From Alphaproteobacteria bacterium (GTDB taxonomy: Bacteria > Pseudomonadota > Alphaproteobacteria > Micavibrionales > Micavibrionaceae), in the NCBI GenBank assembly GCA_016763095.1, contig JAESUK010000195.1, positions 1 through 9,687 of the forward strand: 9,687 bases of DNA, read 5' to 3'. A model generated the notes under the pieces. That model ran no database searches. It saw only the letters and a list, made by a program, of their open reading frames with translations, and was not told the DNA's origin. The stretch's first letter is position 1. The number at the start of each line of letters is the position of its first letter. Positions 1-5,793 of this stretch are shown piece by piece. The position numbers were made by a program, and so were the translations under genes.

Positions 1-302
1 ATCTCTCCAGATAAGCGTTCATAGTCGGAAAAAGATTTACTACTCTCGCCACCCTTTATCGTAAGAACATGTGTCTGTGCTCCGCATGAGCGCAAAACGG
101 TATCGACCTTATCCGCATACAGCACACGAACATTATCATCCGTCAGAATAAACACGGTTCTATTCTCTAATGAAAACGGTATATACGCATCAATATTGTC
201 AAGAAGACCTTCTCCTATATGAATATCATAGGGAGCATCCGCAAGATCGACAGATAATTTTTTTATATCTTGGTTACTTTGTATTTTATTTTGTAAAGGC
301 AT
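1..302 (-). CDS. aroB: 3-dehydroquinate synthase, N-terminal 100 residues (cut by window edge)
   Basis: AroB converts DAHP to 3-dehydroquinate, the second step of the shikimate pathway, in the cytoplasm, using NAD+ and a divalent metal. Only the N-terminal NAD-binding part is present. Visible family signatures are YDIHIGEGLL (residues 25-34), TDDNV (54-58, the usual NAD-contact strand/turn) and GGESSKS (84-90), matching the family's E-x-S-K-S segment. The metal-binding histidines lie beyond the window. The ATG lies inside the last codons of aroK, giving a 17-bp overlap in another frame, so the two are almost certainly co-transcribed and translationally coupled. This start leaves a roughly 16-residue lead before the first conserved strand, which is normal for the family. 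Identity is confident; completeness of the gene cannot be judged. Confidence 0.93.
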   Translation of the reverse strand, partial: MPLQNKIQSNQDIKKLSVDLADAPYDIHIGEGLLDNIDAYIPFSLENRTVFILTDDNVRVLYADKVDTVLRSCGAQTHVLTIKGGESSKSFSDYERLSGE

Positions 303-810
303 CTAGCTTTTCTAAAACTTTCTTCAATGTTATTTCCAATGGCTCAACACCACTTATAACATGTATATCAGCTCTTTTATAAACAGGACTCCGCGCTTTC
401 TCCAGCTTTTTTAGCACATCAGCAGCATCTTTTTCCTGAAGCAATGGTCGATTAGGGTCTGTACCTATGCGCTTCAGTAAAACAGTAACGTCACTTTGAA
501 GCCATACAGACACACCCTTATACCATATTAGATCGGCAGTTCTTGGTGTCATAACCGCACCACCGCCCGTTGCAATCACAACACGTTGATCACACGCTAC
601 CAATTTCTCAATAGTATTTGCCTCAATCTCCCTAAAGTAAGATTCTCCGTGATTTTCAAAGATCGAAGGGATTGTTTTCCCCTCAGCTGCAACGATCTTT
701 TTATCTACGTCAACAAAGTCACACGCAAGCGCGCTCGCCAACAATTTTCCAACAGATGTTTTACCTACGCCCATCATTCCAATTAGAATCACTGGCTTAT
801 GTTTAGTCAT
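286..810 (-). CDS. aroK: Shikimate kinase
   Basis: AroK phosphorylates shikimate at the 3-hydroxyl with ATP. At 174 residues it has the usual length of the family and is a cytoplasmic P-loop kinase. The Walker A loop is GMMGVGKTS (residues 11-19). DFVDVD (31-36) supplies the conserved Asp34 and Asp36 that contact shikimate and Mg2+. FR (59-60) supplies the shikimate-binding arginine, and GGGA (82-85) is the conserved substrate-binding glycine turn. RPLL (121-124) is the LID-region arginine motif, and ARSPVYKR (139-146) is the typical C-terminal adenine-side segment. The start ATG has no good Shine-Dalgarno at normal distance. The best purine stretch, GGAGAAG at 839-833, is about 22 nt away and fits better to a five-codon mini-ORF (820-803) that stops over the aroK start. 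aroK overlaps aroB by 17 bp and is divergent from xerD. Confidence 0.97.
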   Translation of the reverse strand: MTKHKPVILIGMMGVGKTSVGKLLASALACDFVDVDKKIVAAEGKTIPSIFENHGESYFREIEANTIEKLVACDQRVVIATGGGAVMTPRTADLIWYKGVSVWLQSDVTVLLKRIGTDPNRPLLQEKDAADVLKKLEKARSPVYKRADIHVISGVEPLEITLKKVLEKLDAFTK

Positions 811-873
811 AATTTGTCATTTCTTTCTATTTCTTCTCCAACATATACCGACTCCAAGGAAATATACACCCCC

Positions 874-894
874 ATTTGCATACACATTGCAAAT
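874..894. repeat. 7-bp inverted repeat, possible operator
   Basis: ATTTGCA (874-880) and TGCAAAT (888-894) are perfect inverted copies separated by 7 bp, with CCC before and GGG two bases after. There is no T-tract, so it is not an intrinsic terminator. It lies about 65-85 bp upstream of the aroK start. A further TGCAAAT occurs at 1001-1007, just before the predicted xerD -35. The layout suits a dimeric DNA-binding protein, but no regulator can be named. Confidence 0.4.
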
Positions 895-1015
895 AAGGGC
901 ACACACACCAAAACCAGAAATTGGTATATAAACAAGCCTGTCTTGGCTAAATACAAAGAAAACTAAAATCAACAACTTCACTCACTATATAAATGTATTA
1001 TGCAAATTATTTACC

Positions 1016-1044
1016 TTGACACTTAGCCTGTCATTATGTAATAC
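1016..1044 (+). promoter_or_regulatory. Candidate sigma-70-type promoter for xerD
   Basis: A perfect -35 hexamer TTGACA (1016-1021) is followed after exactly 17 bp by TAATAC (1039-1044), a weak -10 matching the consensus at three positions. Transcription would start near 1051, giving xerD a leader of roughly 138 nt. The -35 is the strong part of this call. The heptamer TGCAAAT ends 8 bp upstream of it. Confidence 0.5.
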
Positions 1045-1065
1045 ATTTGGTGATCAGTGATAGAG

Positions 1066-1091
1066 GAGGATCGTTCGAATCGAACAGCCTC
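1066..1091 (+). other. Stem-loop in the xerD leader
   Basis: GTTCG (1073-1077) and CGAAC (1081-1085) form a perfect stem around the triloop AAT. An outer stem GAGG (1066-1069) / CCTC (1088-1091) is separated by a small asymmetric internal loop. It lies about 100 nt upstream of the xerD ATG and lacks a U-tract, so it is not a terminator. It may stabilise the leader RNA, or be a palindromic DNA site (GTTCGA-A-TCGAAC). Confidence 0.4.
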
Positions 1092-1188
1092 AACACTCTA
1101 GCGCTTATCAAAAATAATGTGGGGTTTAAGCAATCAAGCGTTAAGCTCATAATAAAAAAGTAAAAAATAAATTTTAAGGAGACTAGAA

Positions 1189-2178
1189 ATGGCAAAACCA
1201 GGCCGCCCCCCGATGGAAAAACCTAACTTATCGAAGTGGGTAGATTCATTTATTGAAATGTTACTAACTGAACGTAACGCTGCGTTAAATACTCGCCAAG
1301 CATATTGGCGCGATCTTGCAGATTTCAGCCTGTTCCTTAAAGAGCAAACAAGCAACGAAATTGAATTAGCAACAACAGAAGACATCCAAGCATACGTAAA
1401 AGAGCTTGGAAAACGTATTCACGTTAAAGGTGATAAAAGTGGAAAAATTGCGAGCCGTACAGTGGCTCGTCGTCTATCTGCTCTACGTCAGTTCTACCGT
1501 TTTGTTGTTTCTGAGAATATCAGATCAAATGACCCAACATCAACAATTGAAAGCCCTAAGCAAAAACGTACTTTGCCTAAGACAATCTCTGAAAAAGATG
1601 TTAACCACCTCATCAAAGTAGCTGCTGAAGGTAAAAAATCTAGTGCAAGCCGTATGGTATGCCTAATGGAAATGCTTTATGGAACAGGACTTCGTGTCTC
1701 TGAACTTGTGGGATTACCTATGTCTTCGATCGGTGAGAACCAACAATACATCACAGTCGCGGGAAAAGGCGGTCATGAGCGTATGGTTCCAATGACTGGA
1801 TCAGCACAAAAAGCACTTAAGGGCTATTTGGAAACACGTGACGACTTTATCGGAGAAGAAACATCTTCTCCTCTTGCAAAATGGGTATTCCCATCACGCA
1901 CATCAGATAGTGGTCACTTAACACGTCAACGTTTTGCACAACTTCTAAAGGACCTATCAGATCGTTCAGGGTTTGAAGCAGGTATCGTTAGTCCACACGT
2001 TTTACGTCACGCATTTGCGACACACCTACTACAAAATGGTGCAGACCTTCGCGCAGTACAAAAAATGCTTGGGCACGCAGACATTACAACAACTCAAATC
2101 TATACACATGTATTGAGTTCTGAGAAAAAAGATACGGTTGAGGAAAAACATCCTTTAAGCAAAAAGAAAGTATCTTAG
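1189..2178 (+). CDS. xerD: Tyrosine recombinase XerD
   Basis: XerD acts with XerC at the chromosomal dif site, and with FtsK at the division septum, to resolve chromosome dimers. At 329 residues it is about 30 longer than E. coli XerD; the extra length is mostly a short basic N-terminus plus a linker near residues 74-90. The core-binding (SAM-like) domain spans about 14-110 and the catalytic domain about 130-310. The catalytic set is complete: Arg169 in TGLRVSELVGL, Lys193 in GKGGHER, His270 and Arg273 in SPHVLRHAFATHLL, His296 in LGHAD and nucleophile Tyr305 in TTQIYTHV. The C-terminal segment GADLRAVQKMLGHADITTTQ is characteristic of XerD rather than of phage integrases. Translation is well supported: AAGGAG (1176-1181) lies 7 nt before the ATG. 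The gene is monocistronic, ending at an intrinsic terminator. XerC paralogy cannot be excluded without alignment. Confidence 0.93.
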   Translation: MAKPGRPPMEKPNLSKWVDSFIEMLLTERNAALNTRQAYWRDLADFSLFLKEQTSNEIELATTEDIQAYVKELGKRIHVKGDKSGKIASRTVARRLSALRQFYRFVVSENIRSNDPTSTIESPKQKRTLPKTISEKDVNHLIKVAAEGKKSSASRMVCLMEMLYGTGLRVSELVGLPMSSIGENQQYITVAGKGGHERMVPMTGSAQKALKGYLETRDDFIGEETSSPLAKWVFPSRTSDSGHLTRQRFAQLLKDLSDRSGFEAGIVSPHVLRHAFATHLLQNGADLRAVQKMLGHADITTTQIYTHVLSSEKKDTVEEKHPLSKKKVS

Positions 2179-2194
2179 AAACTACTATTTTATA

Positions 2195-2230
2195 AAAGCG
2201 GGCACATCTTCATTTGTGCTCGCTTTTTTT
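2195..2230 (+). terminator. Rho-independent terminator of xerD
   Basis: A 12-bp stem pairs 2195-2206 (AAAGCGGGCACA) with 2215-2226 (TGTGCTCGCTTT), with a single G-U pair and an 8-nt loop. The stem leads into seven consecutive T residues (2224-2230). It begins 17 bp after the xerD stop codon, which separates xerD transcription from accA. Confidence 0.93.
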
Positions 2231-2254
2231 ATACCCCCACTTTTTATACCTATG

Positions 2255-2266
2255 AATATGCATATT
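2255..2266. promoter_or_regulatory. 12-bp palindrome upstream of accA
   Basis: AATATGCATATT is perfectly self-complementary and lies 62-73 bp before the accA ATG, in the only region that can hold an accA promoter. A wider pair, TATGAA (2251-2256) and TTCATA (2272-2277), encloses most of it. The core TATGCA also occurs in the aroK/xerD intergenic sites. I found no convincing -35/-10 pair for accA. The position suits a regulator site, but AT-rich DNA makes short palindromes fairly common. Confidence 0.35.
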
Positions 2267-2327
2267 TGTATTTCATAAAATTCCATGCTAAAAAAACCTG
2301 TAATTTAAACATAAATAGAGAGTGCAC

Positions 2328-3272
2328 ATGTTAGACTTTGAAAAGCCTATTCTTGAACTTGAACATAAAATAGCAGAACTACGTAATGCCAGTAGCGATG
2401 ATAGATTAAACATCGCTGAAGAAATAAGCCGTATGGAGAAAAAAGCCCAGCGTCTAATTCAGCAAACGTACTCAAAACTAACACCTGCACAAAAAGTTAA
2501 AGTAGCACGCCACCCTAACCGCCCACATTTGAAAGACTATATAAGTCAAATGATCGAGGACTTCACTCCGCTTGCTGGCGACCGTCTCTTCGGAGAAGAT
2601 CAAGCTCTTATAGGTGGTCTAGGACGATTTAATGGGCAAAGCGTTGTTGTTATGGGTCAAGAAAAGGGTGATGACACAGACTCTCGTATCAAACATAACT
2701 TTGGCATGGCACGCCCTGAAGGCTATAGAAAAGCGCAACGCCTCATGAAAATGGCGGAACAATTTAATATTCCTGTCATTACTTTGGTTGACACAGCCGG
2801 TGCTTACCCTGGTTTGGGCGCAGAAGAACGTGGACAATCAGAAGCCATCGCAAAATCTATTGAAGTTAGTTTGAACCTTAAATCACCGATCGTCGCAACG
2901 ATCATTGGCGAAGGTGGATCAGGTGGAGCCATCGCCATCGCAACAGCAGACAAAGTCATTATGCTTGAGCACTCAATATACTCTGTTATCTCACCAGAAG
3001 GATGCGCCTCTATTCTTTGGAGAAGCGCTGATTATGCCAAAGATGCAGCCGGTGCGCTGAAGCTTACGGCAGATGACATGCTTAAGAACAGATTGATTGA
3101 TGCCATTGTGAAAGAGCCACTTGGAGGCGCTCAGCGCCAAAAAGAAAAAGCAATTCGCCGCGTACAAGTAAAAATCAATGAATCACTGCAAGAGTTAAAT
3201 AAACTTAGCCCTGAGCAACTTGTGAACGCGCGTCACGCAAAGTTCCTACAAATGGGAAGAGATGTTGCATAA
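2328..3272 (+). CDS. accA: Acetyl-CoA carboxylase carboxyltransferase subunit alpha
   Basis: AccA and AccD form the carboxyltransferase that moves CO2 from biotinylated AccB to acetyl-CoA, making malonyl-CoA for fatty-acid synthesis in the cytoplasm. At 314 residues it has nearly the length of E. coli AccA (319). An N-terminal helical segment (residues 1-45, LDFEKPILELEHKIAELR) precedes the crotonase-like core. Key segments are HPNRPHLKDYI (62-72), DTAGAYPGLGAEERGQ (155-170), the oxyanion-hole glycines GEGGSGGA (194-201), SVISPEGCASILW (219-231) and EPLGGA (263-268). A GTG six bases upstream is in frame, but the ATG is preferred because AGAGAG (2317-2322) lies 5 nt before it and would overlap the GTG. 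It is followed by convergent genes, with no strong terminator; a small stem GTTGC/GCAAC (3264-3278) straddles the stop without a T-run. Confidence 0.97.
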   Translation: MLDFEKPILELEHKIAELRNASSDDRLNIAEEISRMEKKAQRLIQQTYSKLTPAQKVKVARHPNRPHLKDYISQMIEDFTPLAGDRLFGEDQALIGGLGRFNGQSVVVMGQEKGDDTDSRIKHNFGMARPEGYRKAQRLMKMAEQFNIPVITLVDTAGAYPGLGAEERGQSEAIAKSIEVSLNLKSPIVATIIGEGGSGGAIAIATADKVIMLEHSIYSVISPEGCASILWRSADYAKDAAGALKLTADDMLKNRLIDAIVKEPLGGAQRQKEKAIRRVQVKINESLQELNKLSPEQLVNARHAKFLQMGRDVA

Positions 3273-3306
3273 CGCAACACCTCTAACCTCACCTTACACA
3301 ACAAAA

Positions 3307-3696
3307 CTATTGAGAAATCACACGGCGTTTCATGTTGTCTAAATTACCATGGCGCGCTTTTTCATGTCCATCTTCTGTGGACGCGGCCTTGTAATAAAGC
3401 ATCAAGAACACACGAATTGACGCCGTGAGTGATGACAACGGCTTCTTACATAAATACACCATCGAACAAACATCATGGACAGTACATTTTTCGCGTCGGG
3501 AAATTTCTTTCAGTGCGCGCCACATTTCTGGCTCTAGTCGCACGGATGTCCGTCGCACCATTATCGTTACATTTTTACTCACCAATGTACTTTTAGATTC
3601 CTTTTTCTCCCTGTTCATCTTTTGATAAACTTGGCTGATATATGGACTAACATTGATGTTATTATCATTTACGGTATGTGGTATAGCTGTATTCAT
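3307..3696 (-). CDS. Ribbon-helix-helix DNA-binding protein
   Basis: This is a 129-residue protein of the ribbon-helix-helix type seen in many alphaproteobacteria. An N-terminal polar region of about 45 residues with no recognised domain precedes the strand VRRTSVRLEP (47-56), helix EMWRALKEISRREK (57-70) and a turn plus second helix (74-81). A third helix SSLTASIRVFLMLYY (88-102) and a basic tail with GHEKARHGN (110-118) follow. Such proteins bind short palindromic operators as dimers through the strand. The ATG at 3696 is chosen over one 24 codons upstream because GGGGA (3708-3704) lies 7 nt before it and the upstream extension overlaps the predicted promoter. The gene follows a BolA-family gene in the same direction with a 102-bp gap holding its own promoter/operator. 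Target genes are unknown; autoregulation is likely but inferred. Confidence 0.75.
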   Translation of the reverse strand: MNTAIPHTVNDNNINVSPYISQVYQKMNREKKESKSTLVSKNVTIMVRRTSVRLEPEMWRALKEISRREKCTVHDVCSMVYLCKKPLSSLTASIRVFLMLYYKAASTEDGHEKARHGNLDNMKRRVISQ

Positions 3697-3732
3697 TTTT
3701 ATGTCCCCATCTTTAAACTTAAGGTTTAATTG

Positions 3733-3768
3733 ATAACTAGTTATAGACCTTAAAGCCCAATTCAACAA
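3733..3768 (-). promoter_or_regulatory. Promoter with overlapping palindromic operator for the ribbon-helix-helix gene
   Basis: On the minus strand TTGTTG (3768-3763) and TATAAC (3745-3740) are separated by exactly 17 bp. The -10 is embedded in the perfect 12-bp palindrome ATAACTAGTTAT (3733-3744), so a dimer bound there would block RNA polymerase. A wider inverted pair, AAGGT (3721-3725) / ACCTT (3747-3751), encloses the palindrome, and TTAAAC / GTTTAA (3713-3718 / 3724-3729) lies in the early transcript. The placement directly ahead of a small DNA-binding-protein gene is the classic autoregulatory arrangement. Confidence 0.55.
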
Positions 3769-3798
3769 CCTTTGGTAACATCAAACACAACCTATAGT

Positions 3799-4056
3799 TT
3801 AACTTACAACCCTGATTACCAGTGCATGAATAGGGTTATTCATTAGTAATTTCAAGGACTTATAAACCATTCTATGGCATTCCAGACGTGAGTATTTTTT
3901 GAATACAGGAGTAGTGATTTCTATACAAAAATGCGTATTTCCAGAGCCATCATCCCCCGCATGCCCCTTATGAAGATGACTTTGATTGATAACATTTAGA
4001 TAAGTAGGAGAGAGATCTTTTTCTATGATTCCTTCTATTTCTTCTTGAATTGTCAT
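3799..4056 (-). CDS. bolA: BolA family protein
   Basis: This 85-residue protein is the usual size for a BolA-family protein with a class II KH-like fold. BolA proteins pair with monothiol glutaredoxins to handle [2Fe-2S] clusters and iron signalling, and some also affect transcription and cell shape. Visible family features are the early helix EEIEGIIEKDLSP (5-17), SHLHKGHAG (26-34) followed by a variable loop, THFCIEITTPVF (41-52), and the helix RLECHRMVYKSL (57-68) with conserved His61-Arg62. The conserved IHALVIRVV lies at 76-84. Cys60 replaces the more common Arg of the R-V-E-R-H-R motif. The ATG has only a weak ribosome site, AAAGG about 15 nt upstream, and a five-codon mini-ORF (4070-4053) stops across its start codon. 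It is divergent from the J-domain/cobS/cobT operon, a neighbourhood recurrent in alphaproteobacteria, which supports a linked role. Confidence 0.93.
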   Translation of the reverse strand: MTIQEEIEGIIEKDLSPTYLNVINQSHLHKGHAGDDGSGNTHFCIEITTPVFKKYSRLECHRMVYKSLKLLMNNPIHALVIRVVS

Positions 4057-4075
4057 GTATATGCACCCATACCTT

Positions 4076-4103
4076 TTGTTTAAATGTAAAAATAGATTAT
4101 AAT
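4076..4103. promoter_or_regulatory. Bidirectional promoter between bolA and the J-domain operon
   Basis: The self-complementary octamer ATTATAAT (4096-4103) gives a perfect TATAAT on both strands, at 4098-4103 (+) and 4101-4096 (-). On the plus strand TTGTTT (4076-4081) is a partial -35 at 16 bp. On the minus strand no good -35 is seen at 16-18 bp. Plus-strand transcription should begin about 7 bp after 4103, at or next to the ATG at 4111. Minus-strand transcription would begin near 4089, giving bolA a leader of about 33 nt. The entire gap between the two genes is 54 bp, so both promoters must fit here. Confidence 0.6.
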
Positions 4104-4110
4104 AAATGTA

Positions 4111-4731
4111 ATGCCAACGATACGCTTAAAACCGAATTCCCCAGAATTTGATCATGGGGAAAACAAACAACACGCCACAACACCATGTGACATGCCTCAC
4201 TGTGGTGAGCATGGCGAATTTAGAGCGCCAAGGGATAGATCCTTAAGTGACCATCATAATTTCTGCAAAGCACATATCACAGACTACAATCGTGCATGGA
4301 ATTTTTTCGAAGGAATGAACCCTGCCGAAGTTGAAAATCACGTAACAAGCGCGTTTTATGGCGATCGCCCAACATGGAAATATCGCGAGTTTACCACCAT
4401 GGAAGAAACCCTATTTACAAGAGTAAATGAAACATACGGGGAAAAAGAATCTCAACATAACGACGCACGCACGCACCGTGAACAATGCCAACAGGACTTT
4501 ATAGATAGGCATTCCCCTGAAATGGAAGCCCTCACCATTATGGGATTAACACCTCCTGTAACATTGGCCGAGATTAAAAAGGAATACAAAGTACTCGCGA
4601 AGAGATTTCACCCAGATTATAATAGGGACGATCCTGAGTCAGAAGAGGTTCTCAAAAAGATCAATATGGCGTATACAATAATAAAAGCAGCCTACGGAAA
4701 ATATGAACATATTATGGCTAAGAAGTCTTAA
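4111..4731 (+). CDS. J-domain protein with N-terminal Cys/His motif
   Basis: This 206-residue protein has a C-terminal J domain (about 138-197) with the essential HPD tripeptide at 167-169 inside KRFHPDYN. It probably stimulates the ATPase of a DnaK-type chaperone. There is no Gly/Phe region or DnaJ zinc-finger repeat, so it is not DnaJ itself. The N-terminus carries C-x4-C (26-31) and C-x2-H (52-55) around EFRAP, a plausible single zinc site, then a conserved-looking YNRAWNFFEGM (59-69) and RPTWKY (86-91). This arrangement is typical of an uncharacterised alphaproteobacterial J-protein family found beside bolA and cobS. No Shine-Dalgarno precedes the ATG, and a perfect TATAAT ends 7 bp before it, pointing to a leaderless mRNA. 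cobS follows after 35 bp in the same direction, so this is probably the first gene of the operon. The client protein is unknown; CobS/CobT are inferred candidates. Confidence 0.88.
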   Translation: MPTIRLKPNSPEFDHGENKQHATTPCDMPHCGEHGEFRAPRDRSLSDHHNFCKAHITDYNRAWNFFEGMNPAEVENHVTSAFYGDRPTWKYREFTTMEETLFTRVNETYGEKESQHNDARTHREQCQQDFIDRHSPEMEALTIMGLTPPVTLAEIKKEYKVLAKRFHPDYNRDDPESEEVLKKINMAYTIIKAAYGKYEHIMAKKS

Positions 4732-4766
4732 ACAAACACACTGGATAACCCAAATAGGATATAAAC

Positions 4767-5774
4767 GTGCCACAAGATAACGAACCTATCTCAGCTTCTT
4801 TTGATGTAACACAGCTTGCCCCCAAGAATGGCAAGTACACAACGATTCCAGACGCCAAATTCTCAGTACGCGATACTTTTGGGATTGATCTTGATTGGGA
4901 AGTCCCTGGCTTCACAGATGACACGAACCCAAATATTCCAAAAATTGATGAAACATATCAATTCGACCCGACCACAACAAAGGCTATTCTTGCTGGTTTT
5001 TCGCATAATAAGCGCGTCATGGTGCAGGGTTATCATGGTACAGGGAAATCAACGCATATTGAACAAGTCGCCGCCCGCTTAAACTGGCCATGCGTGCGTA
5101 TCAACCTTGATAGCCACGTCAGTCGTTTGGACCTTCTTGGTAAAGACATGATAACCCTTAAAGAGGGAAAACAGATCACAGAGTACAAAGAAGGACTACT
5201 CCCGTGGGCACTGCAAAACCCTGTTGCATTGGTATTCGATGAATACGATGCCGGTCGCCCTGACGTTATGTTTGTTATTCAACGTGTTTTGGAATCTGAT
5301 GGACGTTTAACACTTCTTGATCAAAACACCGTCATACGCCCTCACCCAGCCTTTAGATTATTCGCCACAACGAATACGGTCGGTCTTGGAGATGCAACAG
5401 GCTTGTATCATGGAACACAACAACTCAACCAAGGTCAAATGGACCGTTGGAACATTGTAACCGCACTTAATTATCTGGCACATGAAGATGAAGTAAACAT
5501 CATGCTCGCCAAAAATCCAAATATGAACAATCCAAAAGGCAAAGAACGTATTTCCGCGATGGTTCAAATGGCATCACTCACACGTGAAGGCTTTAAAAAC
5601 GGCGACATTTCAACCGTTATGTCACCAAGAACCGTCATGAGCTGGATTGAAAACCTTATTATTTTCGAAAATCTTGAAGAAGCCTTTAAAATGAGTTTTC
5701 TAAACAAGTCCGATGAGATGGAACACCCGATTCTAAGGGAATATTATCAGCGATGCTTTGGCAAAGATCTCTAG
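4767..5774 (+). CDS. cobS: Cobaltochelatase AAA+ ATPase subunit CobS
   Basis: CobS is the AAA+ motor of aerobic cobaltochelatase. With CobT it forms a ring complex that drives CobN to insert Co2+ into hydrogenobyrinic acid a,c-diamide. Its 335 residues match the roughly 330 of the characterised Pseudomonas denitrificans protein, with strong similarity over the core. Motifs are SVRDTFGID (33-41), Walker A GYHGTGKST (88-96), SHVSRLDLLGKD (116-127), Walker B ALVFDEYD (154-161), sensor-1 TTN (201-203), QMDRW with a likely arginine finger (224-228), and the sensor-2 region MSPRTV (285-290). The start is GTG, supported by AGGA (4756-4759) at 7 nt and by the expected N-terminal length. It is 35 bp after the J-protein and 19 bp before cobT, so all three are probably one transcript. 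No cobN is in the window, so a cobalamin role is assumed from the family only. Confidence 0.95.
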   Translation: MPQDNEPISASFDVTQLAPKNGKYTTIPDAKFSVRDTFGIDLDWEVPGFTDDTNPNIPKIDETYQFDPTTTKAILAGFSHNKRVMVQGYHGTGKSTHIEQVAARLNWPCVRINLDSHVSRLDLLGKDMITLKEGKQITEYKEGLLPWALQNPVALVFDEYDAGRPDVMFVIQRVLESDGRLTLLDQNTVIRPHPAFRLFATTNTVGLGDATGLYHGTQQLNQGQMDRWNIVTALNYLAHEDEVNIMLAKNPNMNNPKGKERISAMVQMASLTREGFKNGDISTVMSPRTVMSWIENLIIFENLEEAFKMSFLNKSDEMEHPILREYYQRCFGKDL

Positions 5775-5793
5775 TAAGTAGGATAGATAGACT

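Larger units (their letters stand above)
811..1188. other. Non-coding divergent region between aroK and xerD
   Basis: This 378-bp AT-rich stretch has no credible gene. It must hold the promoters for aroK-aroB (leftward) and xerD (rightward). It contains a 7+7 inverted repeat at 874-894, a dif-like core at 988-1002, a plausible xerD promoter at 1016-1044 and a leader hairpin at 1066-1091. For aroK a TATATT on the minus strand at 866-861 is a possible -10, but I found no convincing -35. The 8-mer AGCCTGTC occurs at 935-942 and 1025-1032. In the xerD leader an 11-codon ORF (1117-1152, peptide MWGLSNQALSS) has no ribosome binding site and is probably chance. CGCTT (1102-1106) and AAGCG (1137-1141) could pair to form an additional long-range leader stem. 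Confidence 0.7.

Noticed and set aside
1073..1085. GTTCGAATCGAAC resembling a tRNA T-arm
   Set aside because: No acceptor, D or anticodon arms can be folded around it, so it is treated as a palindromic leader hairpin. It also does not match the alphaproteobacterial LexA box, which is a direct GTTC repeat.
1189..2178. The tyrosine recombinase as an integrase of a mobile element
   Set aside because: The catalytic region matches XerD closely, the neighbours are housekeeping genes, and no attachment repeats or phage genes are present.
2322..2327. GTG as the accA start
   Set aside because: The ribosome-binding purines AGAGAG end on the G of this GTG. The ATG six bases later has correct spacing.
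3264..3278. Stem GTTGC/GCAAC over the accA stop as a terminator
   Set aside because: The five-base stem is not followed by a T-tract.
3697..3768. 24-codon N-terminal extension of the ribbon-helix-helix gene
   Set aside because: It would read through the predicted promoter and palindrome, while the internal ATG at 3696 has GGGGA at 7 nt.
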